Shown one piece after another: positions 48,508 to 63,983 of a stretch of 64,000 bases of DNA. Numbering within the stretch: the stretch's first letter is position 1; every line of letters begins with the position of its first letter. A program made the position numbers and the translations under genes. Below the pieces are notes generated by a model. The model made no database searches. It worked only from the letters and a program-made list of their open reading frames with translations, and was not told where the DNA came from. The stretch comes from Homarus americanus (Eukaryota > Arthropoda > Malacostraca > Decapoda > Nephropidae): NCBI RefSeq assembly GCF_018991925.1, contig NW_024725489.1:8105127-8169126 (forward strand). The letters are read 5' to 3'.

Positions 48508-51332
48508 CTAAGGTGGATCACTGTGGCGGACATAGATGGGTCGCGGGTTGGGTTGTAGTGCGGGCAGACTCCGGGACCACCAGGCGTGGGGTCTCCCTCC
48601 GTTGATGTCTTCCCAGCGTAGGTGGTCTGGGCTGTGAGGGTCGTCCAGGAGCTTGTCCCAAACCTTCTTCCCTAGGCGATGGGACCTGAAGTTGAGGGCC
48701 TCTGTTTTATTTCTTAGGTGGATGGTTTCCACTGTCTCCTGGTAGGGTGGCGCTTGGCTACTGGCTGATCTCAAACCTTGTTTTGGAAGGTCTGTAGTTG
48801 TTGTAGTCTAGTCTTCCCGAGTGTGACGAGTGGTATAGATGGGTACTCCAACACAGGCCTCACCAGCGCCTTGTACAGGTGAACTTGTATCTTCTCAGGC
48901 ATCAATTTAAAACGTTTTAATTTGGCTGTGGCGACTTTGGCTTTATTTAATCTGTCCTTCACGTGGGGAATGATGCTCCTCCGAGATATGATGAGGCAGA
49001 GCAACCTGCCTTGTTTAGAGTACTCAATCTCTTCGTCGTCGATCATCAATGGGGCCGGCATGAATTTGGCTATGGGTATGACCTCAAATTTCGTTTTGTT
49101 TGTTTTTATTTTCCATTTATTTTCATACTCCTAGATACCCTCTATTGCCCGAGCAGTGAGTCGCGCCATCCTTGCTGTGGACATTCCTGGGCAGGTGACG
49201 ATCTGTGTTACATCGTCGGCATTCATGACGTACTCGCTGCCGACGATTGGGGGTGGCAGATCAGCCGTATAGAGTATGTAAAGGGTTGGCGAGAGACAAG
49301 AGCCCTGAGGCACGCCGCTCGAGAGTGAGAATTCTTTTCCAAAATGTTCTTGCATCTTGATTTTGGCTCTGCGGTCCATAATGAAGTTGCACAGTAGGCA
49401 CGTCAGATTTTCGGGTAGCCCCAGTTGTATGATCGTATACTGCAGCCCTGCGTGCCAAACTTTGTCAAACGCCTTGCTGACGTCCCTCAGTACTATATTG
49501 CACTGCAGGCGGCCAGTCATGGCATTGGCGATCTGCTCGTAGGCCTGAGCTATGGCGGTGGATGTGCCTCAGTACTGGCGGAAACCGAACTGGCGGGGAT
49601 TATGCACGTCTTCGTCCTCCAGATACATCCGCAATCGCTTATTGACTATTTTTTCGAAGATTTTGGCAGGTACCTCTAGCGGCAATATTGGTCTAAAGTT
49701 TTCGACTTTGTTTGGAGGCTTCCCTGCTTTTGGTATGAGGCGAATAACGGCGATTTTGAACATCTTAGGGAAGTATCCAGAGGCGAGGCAGGCGTTGCAT
49801 ATATGAGCAAGCCTCTCTATCATGTTGTCGGGGAGTTGGGCCAGGATCTTCTTGTTAATGTGACTTTGACCAGGTGATTTGTTTTTAAACCCTTTTATGA
49901 TGGCTGACACATCTGCAGGAACTATGCGCTCCGTCAGGTAGCTTCCGTCCACCAGTCTAGTGAAGTCAGTCCGTGGGAGCGACTGGAGCAGGTGCTCATG
50001 GTCCTCCAACTGACCTAGAATGTCCTCCTCAAACTCCCTGTCGAAGCCCTCGTTCTCCTGTTCACTAATGGTAAAGATCTTTCGTAAATATCGCCGATGT
50101 AGTTGTTCTTGGTTTTCTTCCTCGAATATTTTCACGTTGATTTGGTCGAGCAGGTAAGGGACCGTGCTAGAGGTGGAACCCATCAGTCGCTTGATCCCTT
50201 TCCAGAATGCAGCAGAATCGCGGTAATTGTTAGCTGCCTCCCACACGAAGGCGGCCCACTTTTGTTCATGTAGACGTTTGCTCTCGTGCTGGATGTCCGT
50301 CTGTAGCTCTCGGCACCAGTCTCTCAGCTCCTGCGTCCACCCGCGGATTCTGGCTAGCTGTCTCACATGATCGTACTGGACACTGAGCTGCCTCAGCTGG
50401 TGACTAGTGTGAGGATGGGGAATGGTCCTGTAACTGGTGGTCGGGATGTTGTTGTCCATCTCCGTCTTCACATCCTTATACCATTGTTCGACCGCGTCGT
50501 CTATGTCATTGGGGCTGGCTTCTTCCAGGTTTCTCCCCTGCTTGAGACTGAGAGACTCCTTGAAGGAATCCCAGTCTGCCCGTTTGAGGTTTGACCTGAT
50601 GTTGGAAGGGATCATAATGGGATTGGATGAGAGCGTCACGATGACTGGCAGGTGATCGCTGGTACTGATGGGTCCGGCGGTAACGTGCCTGTTCAGGACG
50701 GCCTCGTTGTTAGAGAGGATTATGTCGGGTGTTGTGGCACTGGCACGTCTGATCAATGTCGGGAAATCTGGCCCGGGGTGTTGCAGTTTTCCCCTTCTGA
50801 TGTTGTCAAACAGCGTCACACCGACGTTGTTCTCATTGCCGTGTCCTAGTATGGCGTGGCGCGCATTTAAGTCCCCTATGATGTATGTTGGTTTTCTGTG
50901 GCGTAGCAACTGGTTTAGGTATTGTTCGGGTGAGTAAGGACGTCTGGGAGGTAGGTACATTATGCATATGATAACAGGTTCCCTAGTTGTCTCCACCTGC
51001 ACTCCCAGAACTGAATCCTCAAAGTCTGGCAACACTCTGTGACTCAGCCGTGGCCTGATGGCCACAGCGACACCATCGTTCAGCTCACCCGTCATGTTCC
51101 TCTGGTATACAGTGTAGCCAAAAATTTTCAGCTTACTTTCGTCCTTTATGCCAGTACTGTTTAACAGAATGGTGTCTGGGTCTAATTGATAGTATAAGTT
51201 AGACAGTTCGTTACGTCTATTAAGGGACCAGTGTAGGACATTATGTTGGACAATTTTCATCCTGCTAACGACTGCCATTTCGGAGACTGTAGCTTGGGGC
51301 GTCGCTTGGAGTGTTTGCTCGGCTTCTGCCAT
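48508..51332 (-). pseudogene. LINE ORF2: endonuclease plus reverse transcriptase
   Basis: Open from 51332 to 49569. Endonuclease: IVQHNVLHWSLNRRNEL, IGDLNARHAILGHG, TTPDIILSN and STSDHLPVIVTL, all with expected N, D and SDH residues. RT: FKNKSPGQSHINKKIL, FKIAVIRLIPKAGKPPN, NFRPILPLEVPAKIFEKI and NPRQFGFRQY. TGA at about 49566 replaces a tryptophan codon. It continues RDVSKAFDKVWHAGL, SSGVPQGSCLSPTLY and a catalytic box reading MNADDVTQIV (Y of YADD is N). A second stop lies near 49129, then NKTKFEVIP, LVRPVLEYPS and, after a shift near 48772, LRSASSQAPPYQETVETIHLR. No RNase H domain. Confidence 0.88.
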
Positions 51333-52868
51333 TTCTAGGGGAACGGAACTTCTTAGCAGAACCTTCGGACATCTGCTTGTCAGTCAATGGCGGGCCCTCG
51401 AACTTCTCGTCACCCGTGTACAGGAAGGTGTTCAGGTCCTGGGCTTGCGTGTCGTAGTGATCAATTGATGCTGCAACTCGAGGGTCTTGTTCCTCTGTGG
51501 AGTGAGTCGTCATCATCTGGTCGCAACCATTGACTGTGGTTGCAGTCCGATGGTCACTGTCGTCGCTGGGAGTGCATGTAATGGGATCGCGGGCATTTAC
51601 GGTGTCGTTGGAGCTGTGATCCCAGGGGGACTGACTAGCCACGTCGGGATTGCGGTTATACTGACTTTTGCCTAAGTCAAGGAGGTCATGGTCTATTTCT
51701 GGCGTGGGTTGAGTGGGTTACTGCCTTAAGGATTTCTTTTAAAGGGACTGTGTCGCTTATTTCAACAGGTGCAATGTTTTTTCCTGGTTTGTGTCTCATT
51801 GAGGTGTTTCGGGAATGAACCTGGATGAACCATGTTCATGTGATGGGCATGCAGGTAAGACAAGTATATAGTGGTGGCTTTGGACTCGTCCAGCTGAGGA
51901 GAGGAGATGCTCCTGATGCTCTCGGCCACTGCGTCCCTCATGGCGCCCTGTGACTCAGTAACTGCCTGTTTTATTGAGTCCTTGATGGTTCTTATCTCTG
52001 ATTGCAGTACTTCCATGGTCTCGCTGATATTGTTGAGCTTTTGGGAGTCTGCTTGAATTTCTTTTCGAGCGTCTTTTAGGGTTTGGCTGTAAGCCATGAT
52101 CGTCGACTGAGTGGTCCTTTCTATGGTGTTAGAAATTTCCCTGGTTTCTTTTTGTTTGGTTATTTCGGTCAGTTTCTTCTCTGTTTCTTGAAATACCTGT
52201 TTCCTGACCAGGCAGGTGGCAGAGAAGGTCCTGTGGTCACCCTCGCAGACGACACACTTTTTTATGGTGCTACGGCAGTCTTTGTAGAAGTGCTGATCAG
52301 ATGAACACTCAGAGCATATGAACCCTTGCATGGGGCAGTTCTTGGTCATGTGGTCATTGTATTTATAGCACTTCATACATTGTTGGATGGGCGTATACTT
52401 TTCATATTCTATTTGGTGGGATGAGATGGAAGTGCCATATGCATAGAGCCCCTTCTCCTTCATTCTATTTGCATCCGTTGTGTCTGCAAAGCGAACCTTG
52501 ATTATATTATGGGCATACATAGGATACACCTCCACAACCTTGACATTGTTTTGCTTTTGTATTTCATCTCTTATTTCTTCTGCGTTATTTTCCACTACAT
52601 CTTTGTCTAACTTCTTACATACAAGGGTGAGCTTGGCGCCGTATTCCCGTAGGACAATGACCTCGTAACCGTTGGTTTTCATTTTGTCCGTGGCACTAGA
52701 CTTAAGTAGTTTATCAGCATCTTCATCTGTTTCTGTGAGGATGATGTAACCATCTCTCAGATCCACAAGTCTATTTATTCTCACCCTTAGGTCACTTAAT
52801 AGTCTTTTTAGCCCTATCCGAGACCCCTGGGTCGGGGTTCCGGAGCTCTTCACTCTCACTTTGGCCAT
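51265..52868 (-). pseudogene. LINE ORF1, zinc-knuckle RNA-binding protein
   Basis: It begins MAKVRVKSSGTPTQG at 52868 (an upstream in-frame ATG at 52880 is also possible). RRM-like segments come first (LVDLRDGYIILTETDEDADKLL; VVEVYPMYAHNIIKVRFADT). Three cysteine clusters follow: CMKCYKYNDHMTKNC, CSECSSDQHFYKDC and CVVCEGDHRTFSATC. A helical C-terminal region (QKLNNISETMEVLQSEI) comes next. The first frame stops at 51762. The reading continues in other frames (NIAPVEISDTVPLKEILKAV, then 51642-51265), so one or two frameshifts split the protein. Its end overlaps ORF2 by about 70 bases, as in Jockey/I-type LINEs. Confidence 0.8.
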
Positions 52869-53356
52869 GGTAGGTAACATACATGAATGAATGAATTAAA
52901 ATTCTACCTAATCTGTCCACCTCAGCTAAACCCCATGGATGCCGCCCCTTCTGTCCGTTTGCTGGGCGAGTAAAGACGGGTCTAGCCCTAACACCTAACA
53001 GTGACAGGTAATGAAGCACTGTCGAATCCCTAACAGAAAATGTTGCCACCCTTACTGTCTCGACTCAGCAGCCCTCTGAGGGCCCCCCCTGAGGCTCTGC
53101 CCACAGGGTTCGCGTTGTTACCAAACAGCAGGGAGTCTAGGCGAAAGGATAGGATAGGGAAGAAGCGCAGTGTACAAGAATAATGATATCCATGTACAAC
53201 TACATGATAAAGCAGTCAGAACGGACCCAACGCGAAAAACAAGGCAGACAGTCGTAACGGTCAGCGATTTGAACTGAGCAGGGAGAGATGCATAGCACGT
53301 CGGCTCGCTATGAAGGTTGGGTGCGCTCTGGTGTATATCGTAATGTAGTGGCAGCC

Positions 53357-56300
53357 GTCTTGATTTTTTCCCTTATTGCCGGGCTACGGAATGATTACCA
53401 TTCATTTTTTTTAACTTTTGATGCTTCTTTCACAGGAGTAGAAAAAATGTTGCCTGCCTCACTGTAACGAGGAACATTGTGGTATACCATTTTGTAATGT
53501 ATATTTCTAAAATGTTTATTAAATAAATATGCTGGTAACGATACAGGAAAGATCAATATTACAGTAAGTTTACCTCTTATCAGTATTAAACTCTTCGACT
53601 GTACTTCAGAAAATACTTAAGTCTTGCTTATCAAAGTTACTGGAGTTTAGAGCATTGAGCGCTCAATTTGTCTTAGAAAATACAGGAATTAACTTAGCCA
53701 CTAGTCTCCTTGCCTGAGGCTAGTAAAATACATCTGGCTAGTAAACCTTATGTAAGGTTAGTAAAAGGGAAGAAAAAGAAATATCAATTTTTTTAATGCA
53801 CTACACGCAAAATTTTTATAAATCATGGCCATCCACCCAGTTCGACGCATCATCATACCTCACATAAACACCAACTGTTGTGTACCCCCGTCTCTCACAG
53901 CCAGCGTTACTCATGCTTTGCTTATTCAGTACCCTCTATTAGATATCTCATATATTGATAGTTCCTCTTTTGTAAAATAAGAATGGGATAATCAAGAATA
54001 GTAAGATATATAAATAAAAGTATATAAGTCAGTGAATCAAGTAAATCCAGGAAATCTAAGCTTGCCAGGGTGGACTCTCGTAAATGGGCAGCACTATTTA
54101 ACCCTCACAAAAAAATAAAGGTGAACAAGACCTGATGAAGCACAAGGGGGCTTCAACCTGCTGTCTCAAGCAAAAAATCTGTACGGATCCCGGGATGAAT
54201 GTTATGTTATGACAAGATTAGCGATGGAAATTTAATCGCAATAAATTCTACTCCCAAGACTCTTGCTATATCCGGCCAATTTGATGAAATTAGTTTGTAC
54301 CGGAATATTCCACTATTAAATCAAATATGCTGATGCAATTAAATATTCTCCAAATATGTTCTCGCATTACAGCATCGCTCGGACCGAACTGTGTATTGTG
54401 TTGGTGGGAATGAGATACATCCTAAGGGACCGTACGAACCATGGGGACTTTTAGTGACTACATACTGTACGTGTGTAGTCTAGTTTATGTTTTGTAGTCC
54501 CCTCCATTCAGGTTATCTATGAGTGACACCGCTTGCCTGCCAACCACTCTTGGCTGGGCCCTGGAGGGGCTGGTTTAACAAGCTCATAAAACAATGATGG
54601 AAGGAACATCATATGACTCCTTGACACAAAAGCTACTGAACCGTGAAGGTGTGTATGACCCGAGGGAAGTGTTGGTGGTTGTGTAGAGAAATGATTTGGG
54701 AGTGATATTAATTCCGAGCTTAACAGAATTCTTCCCTTGTTATAAATATTGTTGGCTATACTGGAGTGACGTTTTATGCCTAACACGTGTTATATGTAAA
54801 TTCCACCTCAAGTAGTATGTACAGTATACAAATACGGCAGAGAACTGAGTTTTCAAGGAACTAATAAGTTGATGTTGTTCTTATAGCGCTATAATGTGCA
54901 AGTGGTGTAAACTTTCATTAAATTGTACCATTATGTCTTAGAACTATTATAGCTTTGGGTGATTTCTATCCACTCAAACGATAATGAGAGATCCTCTGGG
55001 CGTGCTGACGTATCCGCTTCATTGCCACCACTGAGGGAAGGTCCAAAATCCAACGTCCCTGGGTCAGGGACTCAGATGGAAGTGTGACTCAGAACACTAG
55101 GGATGCTGTAGCACCTGAAGTTCGTCTTCACACAATGAAAATAGAGCGATCGTAATTTCCTCTATACACAGCTCTGTTCCCGTCCGTCCATACTTCTGTC
55201 TCATCAAAGTTTGTTAGTAGGAAAGCGCAAAAGTTTTCAATCTGAGAGTAATGCATATTTGTTGGTTTTTGACATGCATCCATGAATAACTGGGTAAGAT
55301 TTTTCTGGTTGTCAAAATAATTTCTTACAAGTAAGGGTTACATATATCTTACAACCTTAGTTTCTTTGAGCCCAGTTGTTTTTGTCATTTTATTACTCCA
55401 TGACAGACCAATCAGATAAAGATAATTAATATTCTCCCTCGTAAAGTGAGTGTAGGACGGCGTGTGGGGAGATGCTCCACCTGGTGACTAGAGTAGAGGA
55501 AATCGAGAATTATTTACATTATACAGGAACTTTTGAATCACCTCAATGTTTGTTACACTATTTCGAACAGTAGGTTGTTATTAAATACACTAGCGTTAAA
55601 CATCACAGTTTGGGACAAATAGACTATTCAAATGCATTAATTATTTATTTTTACAGTTTTGCATATTACCTGTGAATCTTAACGTCTTTAAAACATGTAA
55701 ATCATAGACACATGTTTATGTTTTTAATAATCACATTTTTCGTGATCTAACACCTTACGAATTTTTTAACTTTTATTAAAAAATATGATTCATGTGTACT
55801 GCTTTTACCAGTGAAGATAAGAAATATGAAGTATCTACTTTTAAAACCCACATACGTATTTTATTCGCCATGTTGACTTGCCTACCTTAAAACCTCTCCT
55901 AATTTCCCCACTTTAGAGGGTAAAAGTAAAAGGTGGTAGCAGTATACTTTTTTGCAACAGGTAAACGAGGTGTTCATTGTTGTTCCCAGTCTTTTCAGGA
56001 TCCCATAATGGACAAATCAATACGCAGTAAAAATACGAAGTCAGTACGACCGAGGCTAGAGTTTACCTCAGCTACCCACTCGACATCCGCTCACCACACA
56101 CCTGAACCAACCTGTGTGTATTTTAAGATCATCTGTAAGCTAATGTACAGTTTTAAAGTAAACATCATAAAAGCATCTTAAACTGTAAGCACTTGATAGA
56201 AACTTAGGTGAAATCTCATGTATGGAGAATTTAAGGAGGATGGTGCTAAAGTGGTGTCCACAGGCTCACTATGTGTGGAACCCCAGGGGTCAGTCACGGA

Positions 56301-56515
56301 GACTATGTTGGTACCCCAGGGGGTCAGTCAGTAACAAGTACTATGGTGCAGTCTCACCCAAAAGTTTGTTAGCTCGTCCAGCCTGCTATTACTGCACTGC
56401 CTGTTTCAGATGTTTGAAACTGTCTCAGTACCAACTAGAACATGAAACCGATACAAATGAATCTAAAGGTTTGAAGTAAGAGACTCAAGCAGGAGTAATT
56501 ATTGACCAGGCAAAT
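53357..56515. other. No gene seen, about 3.1 kb of unique AT-rich DNA
   Basis: No repeat family or coding signal recognised. CCTGATGAAGCACAAGGGGG followed by CTTCAAC (54129-54155) weakly resembles a hammerhead core but lacks GAAA. The open reading at 54517-54786 has no motif. Confidence 0.6.
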
Positions 56516-56605
56516 AAATGCAGTAAAGGAGAGTGAGATCAAGTCCCTAGGGACAGAAGGTGTCCACCATATTTAAGTTATTAGGTAGTGACCCAACCTG
56601 TTACC
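56516..56605 (-). repeat. Possible PLE terminus relic
   Basis: GAGAGTGAGATCAAGTCC and TTAGGTAGTGACCC resemble the GAGAGTGAGATCAGGTCC and TTAGGTAATGACCC segments of the PLE termini (21545-21600, 59545-59580). Short and diverged. Confidence 0.4.
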
Positions 56606-56622
56606 GACCGCACTGTGCGGTC
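56606..56622. repeat. Perfect 17-bp hairpin palindrome
   Basis: GACCGCAC-T-GTGCGGTC, an 8-bp stem with a 1-base centre, about 170 bp before the putative THAP-type exon. Confidence 0.8.
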
Positions 56623-56789
56623 AATGAGAGTAGAGTAATGAGAGGAAGACAAAAATAAAGACGTATTTCGCGTTAAATTACTCGCCCATTTTAGTCATGT
56701 TCTCGCGCAACAGACGGCAGCACCATCGTTTATCTTGTATGGCAAAACTCTTTGTTCTGTTGCTATTAACTTTATCATCTACCATCATT

Positions 56790-56890
56790 ATGGAGAAATT
56801 GTCCCGTGGACATAACTGTGTGCTTTGTAAAACAAACAAGAGGACTCATCCACATCTATCTGTCCACTGGTTACCAAAGGAGCAAAAGAG
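56790..56890 (+). CDS. Possible first coding exon of a THAP-like gene
   Basis: ATG 56790 reads MEKLSRGHNCVLCKTNKRTH, then a PHLSVHWLPKEQKR-type end. It stops exactly at a consensus donor, AAGAG|GTAAGT (56891). C-x2-C followed by a SxHxLPK segment resembles the first half of a THAP DNA-binding domain (C2CH, SxHxFPxD). The second C and H would lie in the next exon, which I cannot find in the window. An in-frame upstream ATG (56697) would add a hydrophobic stretch and is less likely to be the start. It could be a host gene or a transposon gene, since THAP domains occur in both. Confidence 0.35.
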
Positions 56891-59390
<2,500 letters not shown>

Positions 59391-59598
59391 GGTGCGCGTG
59401 ATCTAGGTATATGCTGATAACCACAAGGAAAGAAGAAAACACGAAGTTCCCAAGCGCTTTCGTGTAATTCACATCTTCAGGGGTGAGTACAGACTAGGGA
59501 GAGAAATACAAATCAAGGTGTATATATACAGAGGAGGGTGAGACCAGGTCCACAATGGTCAGGTATTAGGTAATGACCCTACTAATCTTTAAATAGCA
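59391..59598 (-). mobile_element. PLE terminal fragment, minus strand
   Basis: Same terminal sequence as 23164-23366, including the outer GATCTAGGTATATGCTGATA and the inner ATTAGGTAATGACCC and ACTAATCTTTA. It lies between a CR1 5' end and a truncated retrotransposon. Confidence 0.85.
59447..59489 (-). ncRNA. Hammerhead ribozyme core in PLE terminus (4)
   Basis: CTGAAGA, GTG/CAC stem II, GAAA, AGCGCT palindromic stem III and GGG/CCC stem I, identical to copies 1 and 3 although 36 kb away. Confidence 0.65.
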
Positions 59599-59886
59599 CA
59601 CATCAGTGACTTCCACCCCACACACGATCATAGTAACCCGAATACACCCCACACACGGCACTGGAAACCCTGACGCCCCTTTTACCCGTATTCGAGTGGG
59701 CTGCAACACCATGCCTGTTGGCTCCAGCACCCGACGGTAGAAGTTTTCATCAATTAACGACACTTCTGCCCCAGTATCTGCTAAACCCCACATTTCACGA
59801 CCCTCTACTAGCACCGAAACCTTAGGACACTCTGCTTTCAGCCTCAAGGTACATTCTGTCGTGATTAAATTCCTCACACGGACCAC
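59599..59886 (-). pseudogene. Retropepsin-like protease fragment
   Basis: It contains the active-site motif GLADTGAEVSLID (DTGA), then RIRVKGASGFPVPCVGCI and a hydrophobic VTMIVCGVEV block. It is one monomer of an aspartic protease that matures Gag-Pol. The reading past about 59599 is PLE sequence, so the domain ends early. Confidence 0.75.
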
Positions 59887-60009
59887 GCTTGACCACGGGT
59901 CCGCTCTCTCTTGGTTTCTAATCTCGCTGGCGGAATCTATTGGTGGGGCCAGGAGCGGTTGGCGGGGACTGCCCGGCCCTGGCCGTTTCCCGACCGCCAG
60001 CTCTGATTA

Positions 60010-61184
60010 TTATTTCCAACTCGATATTGGCCATTGGCCACGTATCCCCGTGGGACACTCTCCTGGTCCGGACCTGTTCATGCAATTGAAACTGAGGTGG
60101 CCCTCTTGTCCACACGCATAGCACTTCAGGAGAATCGAGCCCCCAGCCTGCGGTCCGTTTTCTCTTCCCTTTGTCAGCGGTACTTCCCTCAAAGCCTCTC
60201 GTTTTTGTCCCACCTCTCTCAGACCCGTGATCCACTCATCTAGACTACGGTGAGGATACTTTTGGATCTCCTCCAATAACCACAGACGGCTTGTTTCCTC
60301 CTTTAGTCCCCGAGTGACTGCATCTCCCAACAGGGCCTTATCATATTTATGGCCATGGCGGTTCAAATAGTCGTTTAAATCGAGCATAGCATCATAATAT
60401 TCAAGGAGCGTTTCGTTGTCCCGTTGTTTCCGATTTATCACGTTCTGAATGGCGTCGTACGTGGCCGTCTGTCCGCCGTATTGCTGCTTCAAATAACTAG
60501 TCAGCTCGTCTACGGTTTCCCAATCTCGGCGTGCATTGTATACACGATCTGCCGCAGGCCCCATAAGATGCTTTATTATGAATTGTATTCGACCGGCTTC
60601 GTCTCCGTCTAGCAGCTTGAGGGTTCGGTCAACCTCTCTTAACCACTTCCCTACCTCTACTCCTGTCTTACCGTCGAACTTAGACATGGTCAACCCGGCC
60701 CCGAGACTAAATCCCACTCTACTATTGTGTCTCTTAATCTCCCACGTGGTCTCATCATGCTGTGTTTGATACTGTGTCTCTACCCTATCTAGTGCATTCT
60801 CCAACTGAGCTAGCTGTACTCCCCCCTTAACTGTTGTACGTATACTCCATACTCCCCCTTAATTTGGTTCGCCCATGCCTGACATTCCTCATTGATCTTC
60901 CCCTCTAACTGTTCCATTCGTTCCTGATATTCTCCCCGGATTTTCCCCTCTAGCTTTTCAATACGTTCCACGAACTCTTCTCTCAACCGTACCAAACCCG
61001 GGTTGTCTCTCCCTTTCTCCGAGTAAACCCGCACCGTCAACCACAACAGCTCCATTCCCGCGGCGAACATGAGTAGAACTGAGGTCACACACTCTACTGT
61101 TTCCATCCAATCCATGATTACGTCCATTATCCCAAACACAGAACTATCAGTCACGAAAAAAAAATAACTACGCTCTGCTACCAA
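60010..61184 (-). pseudogene. Gag-like protein, frameshifted
   Basis: First frame (61184-60810): a hydrophobic N-terminal segment, then coiled-coil-like repeats (ERIEKLEGKI, ERMEQLEGKI). A shift at a G run near 60828 leads to the capsid-like frame (60804-60010) with KFDGKTGVEVGKWLREVDRT, FIIKHLMGPAADRVY, LTSYLKQQYG and DETSRLWL-like helices. One CCHC zinc knuckle follows (CYACGQEGHLSFNC, near 60120). Gag forms the retrotransposon particle and binds its RNA. A further shift near 60050 separates it from the protease. Confidence 0.8.
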
Positions 61185-61193
61185 TTGTAACCG
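61181..61193 (-). other. Putative primer-binding site
   Basis: TGGTAGCAGAGCG lies two bases after the LTR end on the minus strand. A TGG start at this place is the usual tRNA 3'-end complement. Confidence 0.6.
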
Positions 61194-61195
61194 GT

Positions 61196-62699
61196 CGGAA
61201 TTAATGGAAATTATCTTCTCGCTTGACTAGGGGTTTTATTAATTATTATTGGATGGTAATTGCAGTGGAAGCGCCCCTAGGAGAAAAACCCGAACCAGCA
61301 CAAAGACACTTAAATTTACTAACAAAAATGAATTCTCCGTGACCCGTGGAAGGATAGCACCTGTGATTGGGATGAATGAGACTCACTGTAAAATTTAGAC
61401 TTATATTCCCTCCAACACTACAGACACAATCAAATAATGGTACACCAACATATGCACACCTCTTAACCTGAACTTAAAACACTACTCTGGGGAATAAAAG
61501 TTATACATGATATTGAAATTATTAGAAGCTTAGAAAATGCCTCATTAGACAACAATAAATTCAAAGTATTAAGAAATGTTGCTTGCACACATGAAACAGG
61601 CCTTAAGGGCTTTCAAGAAAATAATATCAGTCACTGAGAAAATGGTATAAAAAATAAGAAATTGTCAAAAAATATTAAATGCATTAAAGGTACTAAATCA
61701 CAGTACCACTTGCAACAGAGAGGAAGAACCTCATCTGAAAAACCGTTCCCTCATTCTCTGGCATCAATTAGTGACACAAACATTAAAAAACAATACTATC
61801 AAAATTATTTAAGAAATATTAACTACACACAGCAAGACAATATCAGTAACTGAAAAATTAGTTTTGACTACACAAAAAAAATATTATCACTATTATTAAG
61901 AAGTTACGGAGTCCACCAATACCCGTAAACCATGCTTCCTAACCTAGCACATAGATTCCACATGCACCCGTAGGTTTTAAGGCACAACCAACAGGCACCC
62001 GTAGTTTAAGGCCCAAACCAGCCTTTCTCAACCTTGGAAAATGTACCTCTAAGTTCCACTAGACTCCTGGTGTCAGTGTGTGACCATCCATTCACTCAGC
62101 TGGCCTCATTTTACACTCAGTACATCCATGAAACGGAAGGGAGTGAGCCAATCAGACCTTCTTCAGTTGAGAGAAGCTTTAGCCTCTCATAGTAAAAGGT
62201 TTTCAGTAACTGCTTGAAGATATGTGATATTGTGAGCCGAGGTAGAAGAGATCTGGCTACCTCAGACGATCGTCAGTTTTGCACCCAGACAGCTGGTTTC
62301 ACTTCAGAAATCCCTTGCTAACCCAGCTAACCAGTGACAAGCCTGCACTGATCATCAACAGCAGTCTCAAACGGCAGTCATCACTTGTTGTTATCACTCG
62401 CAGTCAAGTGGGTTCTGACGAAAACCCTGCAATGAACTCATTGTTAGCTATTGCTAATTTTATCACTGCCCTATCTAAACCCTGTCTGAGATCGAATGAG
62501 ACTTACTTGTTATACTGCAATGTCGCAACACAGGTGACTAGACCAAGTGACCGTTTTGTCCTGTCTGACGCACAGACCGTCCTCTCTGTTCGAACGCTGT
62601 TGTCTGACTGAGAAACAGCCAGGCTCGTGCTTTCCCAAGCCTAGGCCTACGTGACATATTTTCCGCCTAACTAATAACTTTCTTGGGACACCCGTAACA
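61196..62699 (-). repeat. 5' LTR, about 1.5 kb
   Basis: On the minus strand it starts TGTTACGGGTGTCCC and ends CCGACCGGTTACA, giving TG...CA ends with short inverted TGTTAC.GG / CC.GTTACA-like termini. Long for a gypsy-type LTR. The boundaries are inferred from the ends and from the primer-binding site; no second LTR is present for comparison. Confidence 0.65.
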
Positions 62700-62946
62700 T
62701 AATTAGACTGAGAAACGATCTACAACAATTTCAAATTTAATAATGTCATTACAATTTCATGATTCGTGTCCATATTAATTCGGTAAATTACGTTTAATAT
62801 CGCATAGGCCTAGTTCCAGAAGCTCTCACTACATGCTGGAGCGCTCCCCCCTTAGTCGACCTTTAAAACTCAGTATCGCCAATGGCGCGGTGCTTAAAAT
62901 TATCTCACTGAAATTTCTGAATATTAGACACACACACACACACATA
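62700..62946. other. No gene seen
   Basis: Short AT-rich interval ending in (CA)n next to (TA)n. Confidence 0.5.

Positions 62947-63983
<1,037 letters not shown>

Larger units (their letters stand above)
48377..53356 (-). mobile_element. Two-ORF LINE, nearly full length
   Basis: Minus strand. A 5' UTR (about 53356-52881) is followed by ORF1, then ORF2 overlapping its end, and a 3' UTR ending in an A-rich tail (CTAAAATAAAAA, about 48377-48390). It is inserted next to, or within, a CR1 tail. Only a few lesions break the coding parts, making it one of the youngest LINEs here. The 5' limit is approximate. Confidence 0.82.
59599..62699 (-). mobile_element. Ty3/gypsy-like LTR retrotransposon, 5' part only
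   Basis: Minus strand order: LTR (62699-61196), primer-binding site (61193 down), gag, protease. It is cut at about 59599 by a PLE terminus, so RT, integrase and the 3' LTR are missing. Confidence 0.82.

Noticed and set aside
54125..54160. Hammerhead ribozyme near CTGATGAAGC
   Set aside because: CTGATGA and a stem are present but the required GAAA is not, and no PLE sequence surrounds it.
62279..62611. 110-codon ORF as a host gene
   Set aside because: It lies antisense inside the proposed LTR and has no recognisable motif.
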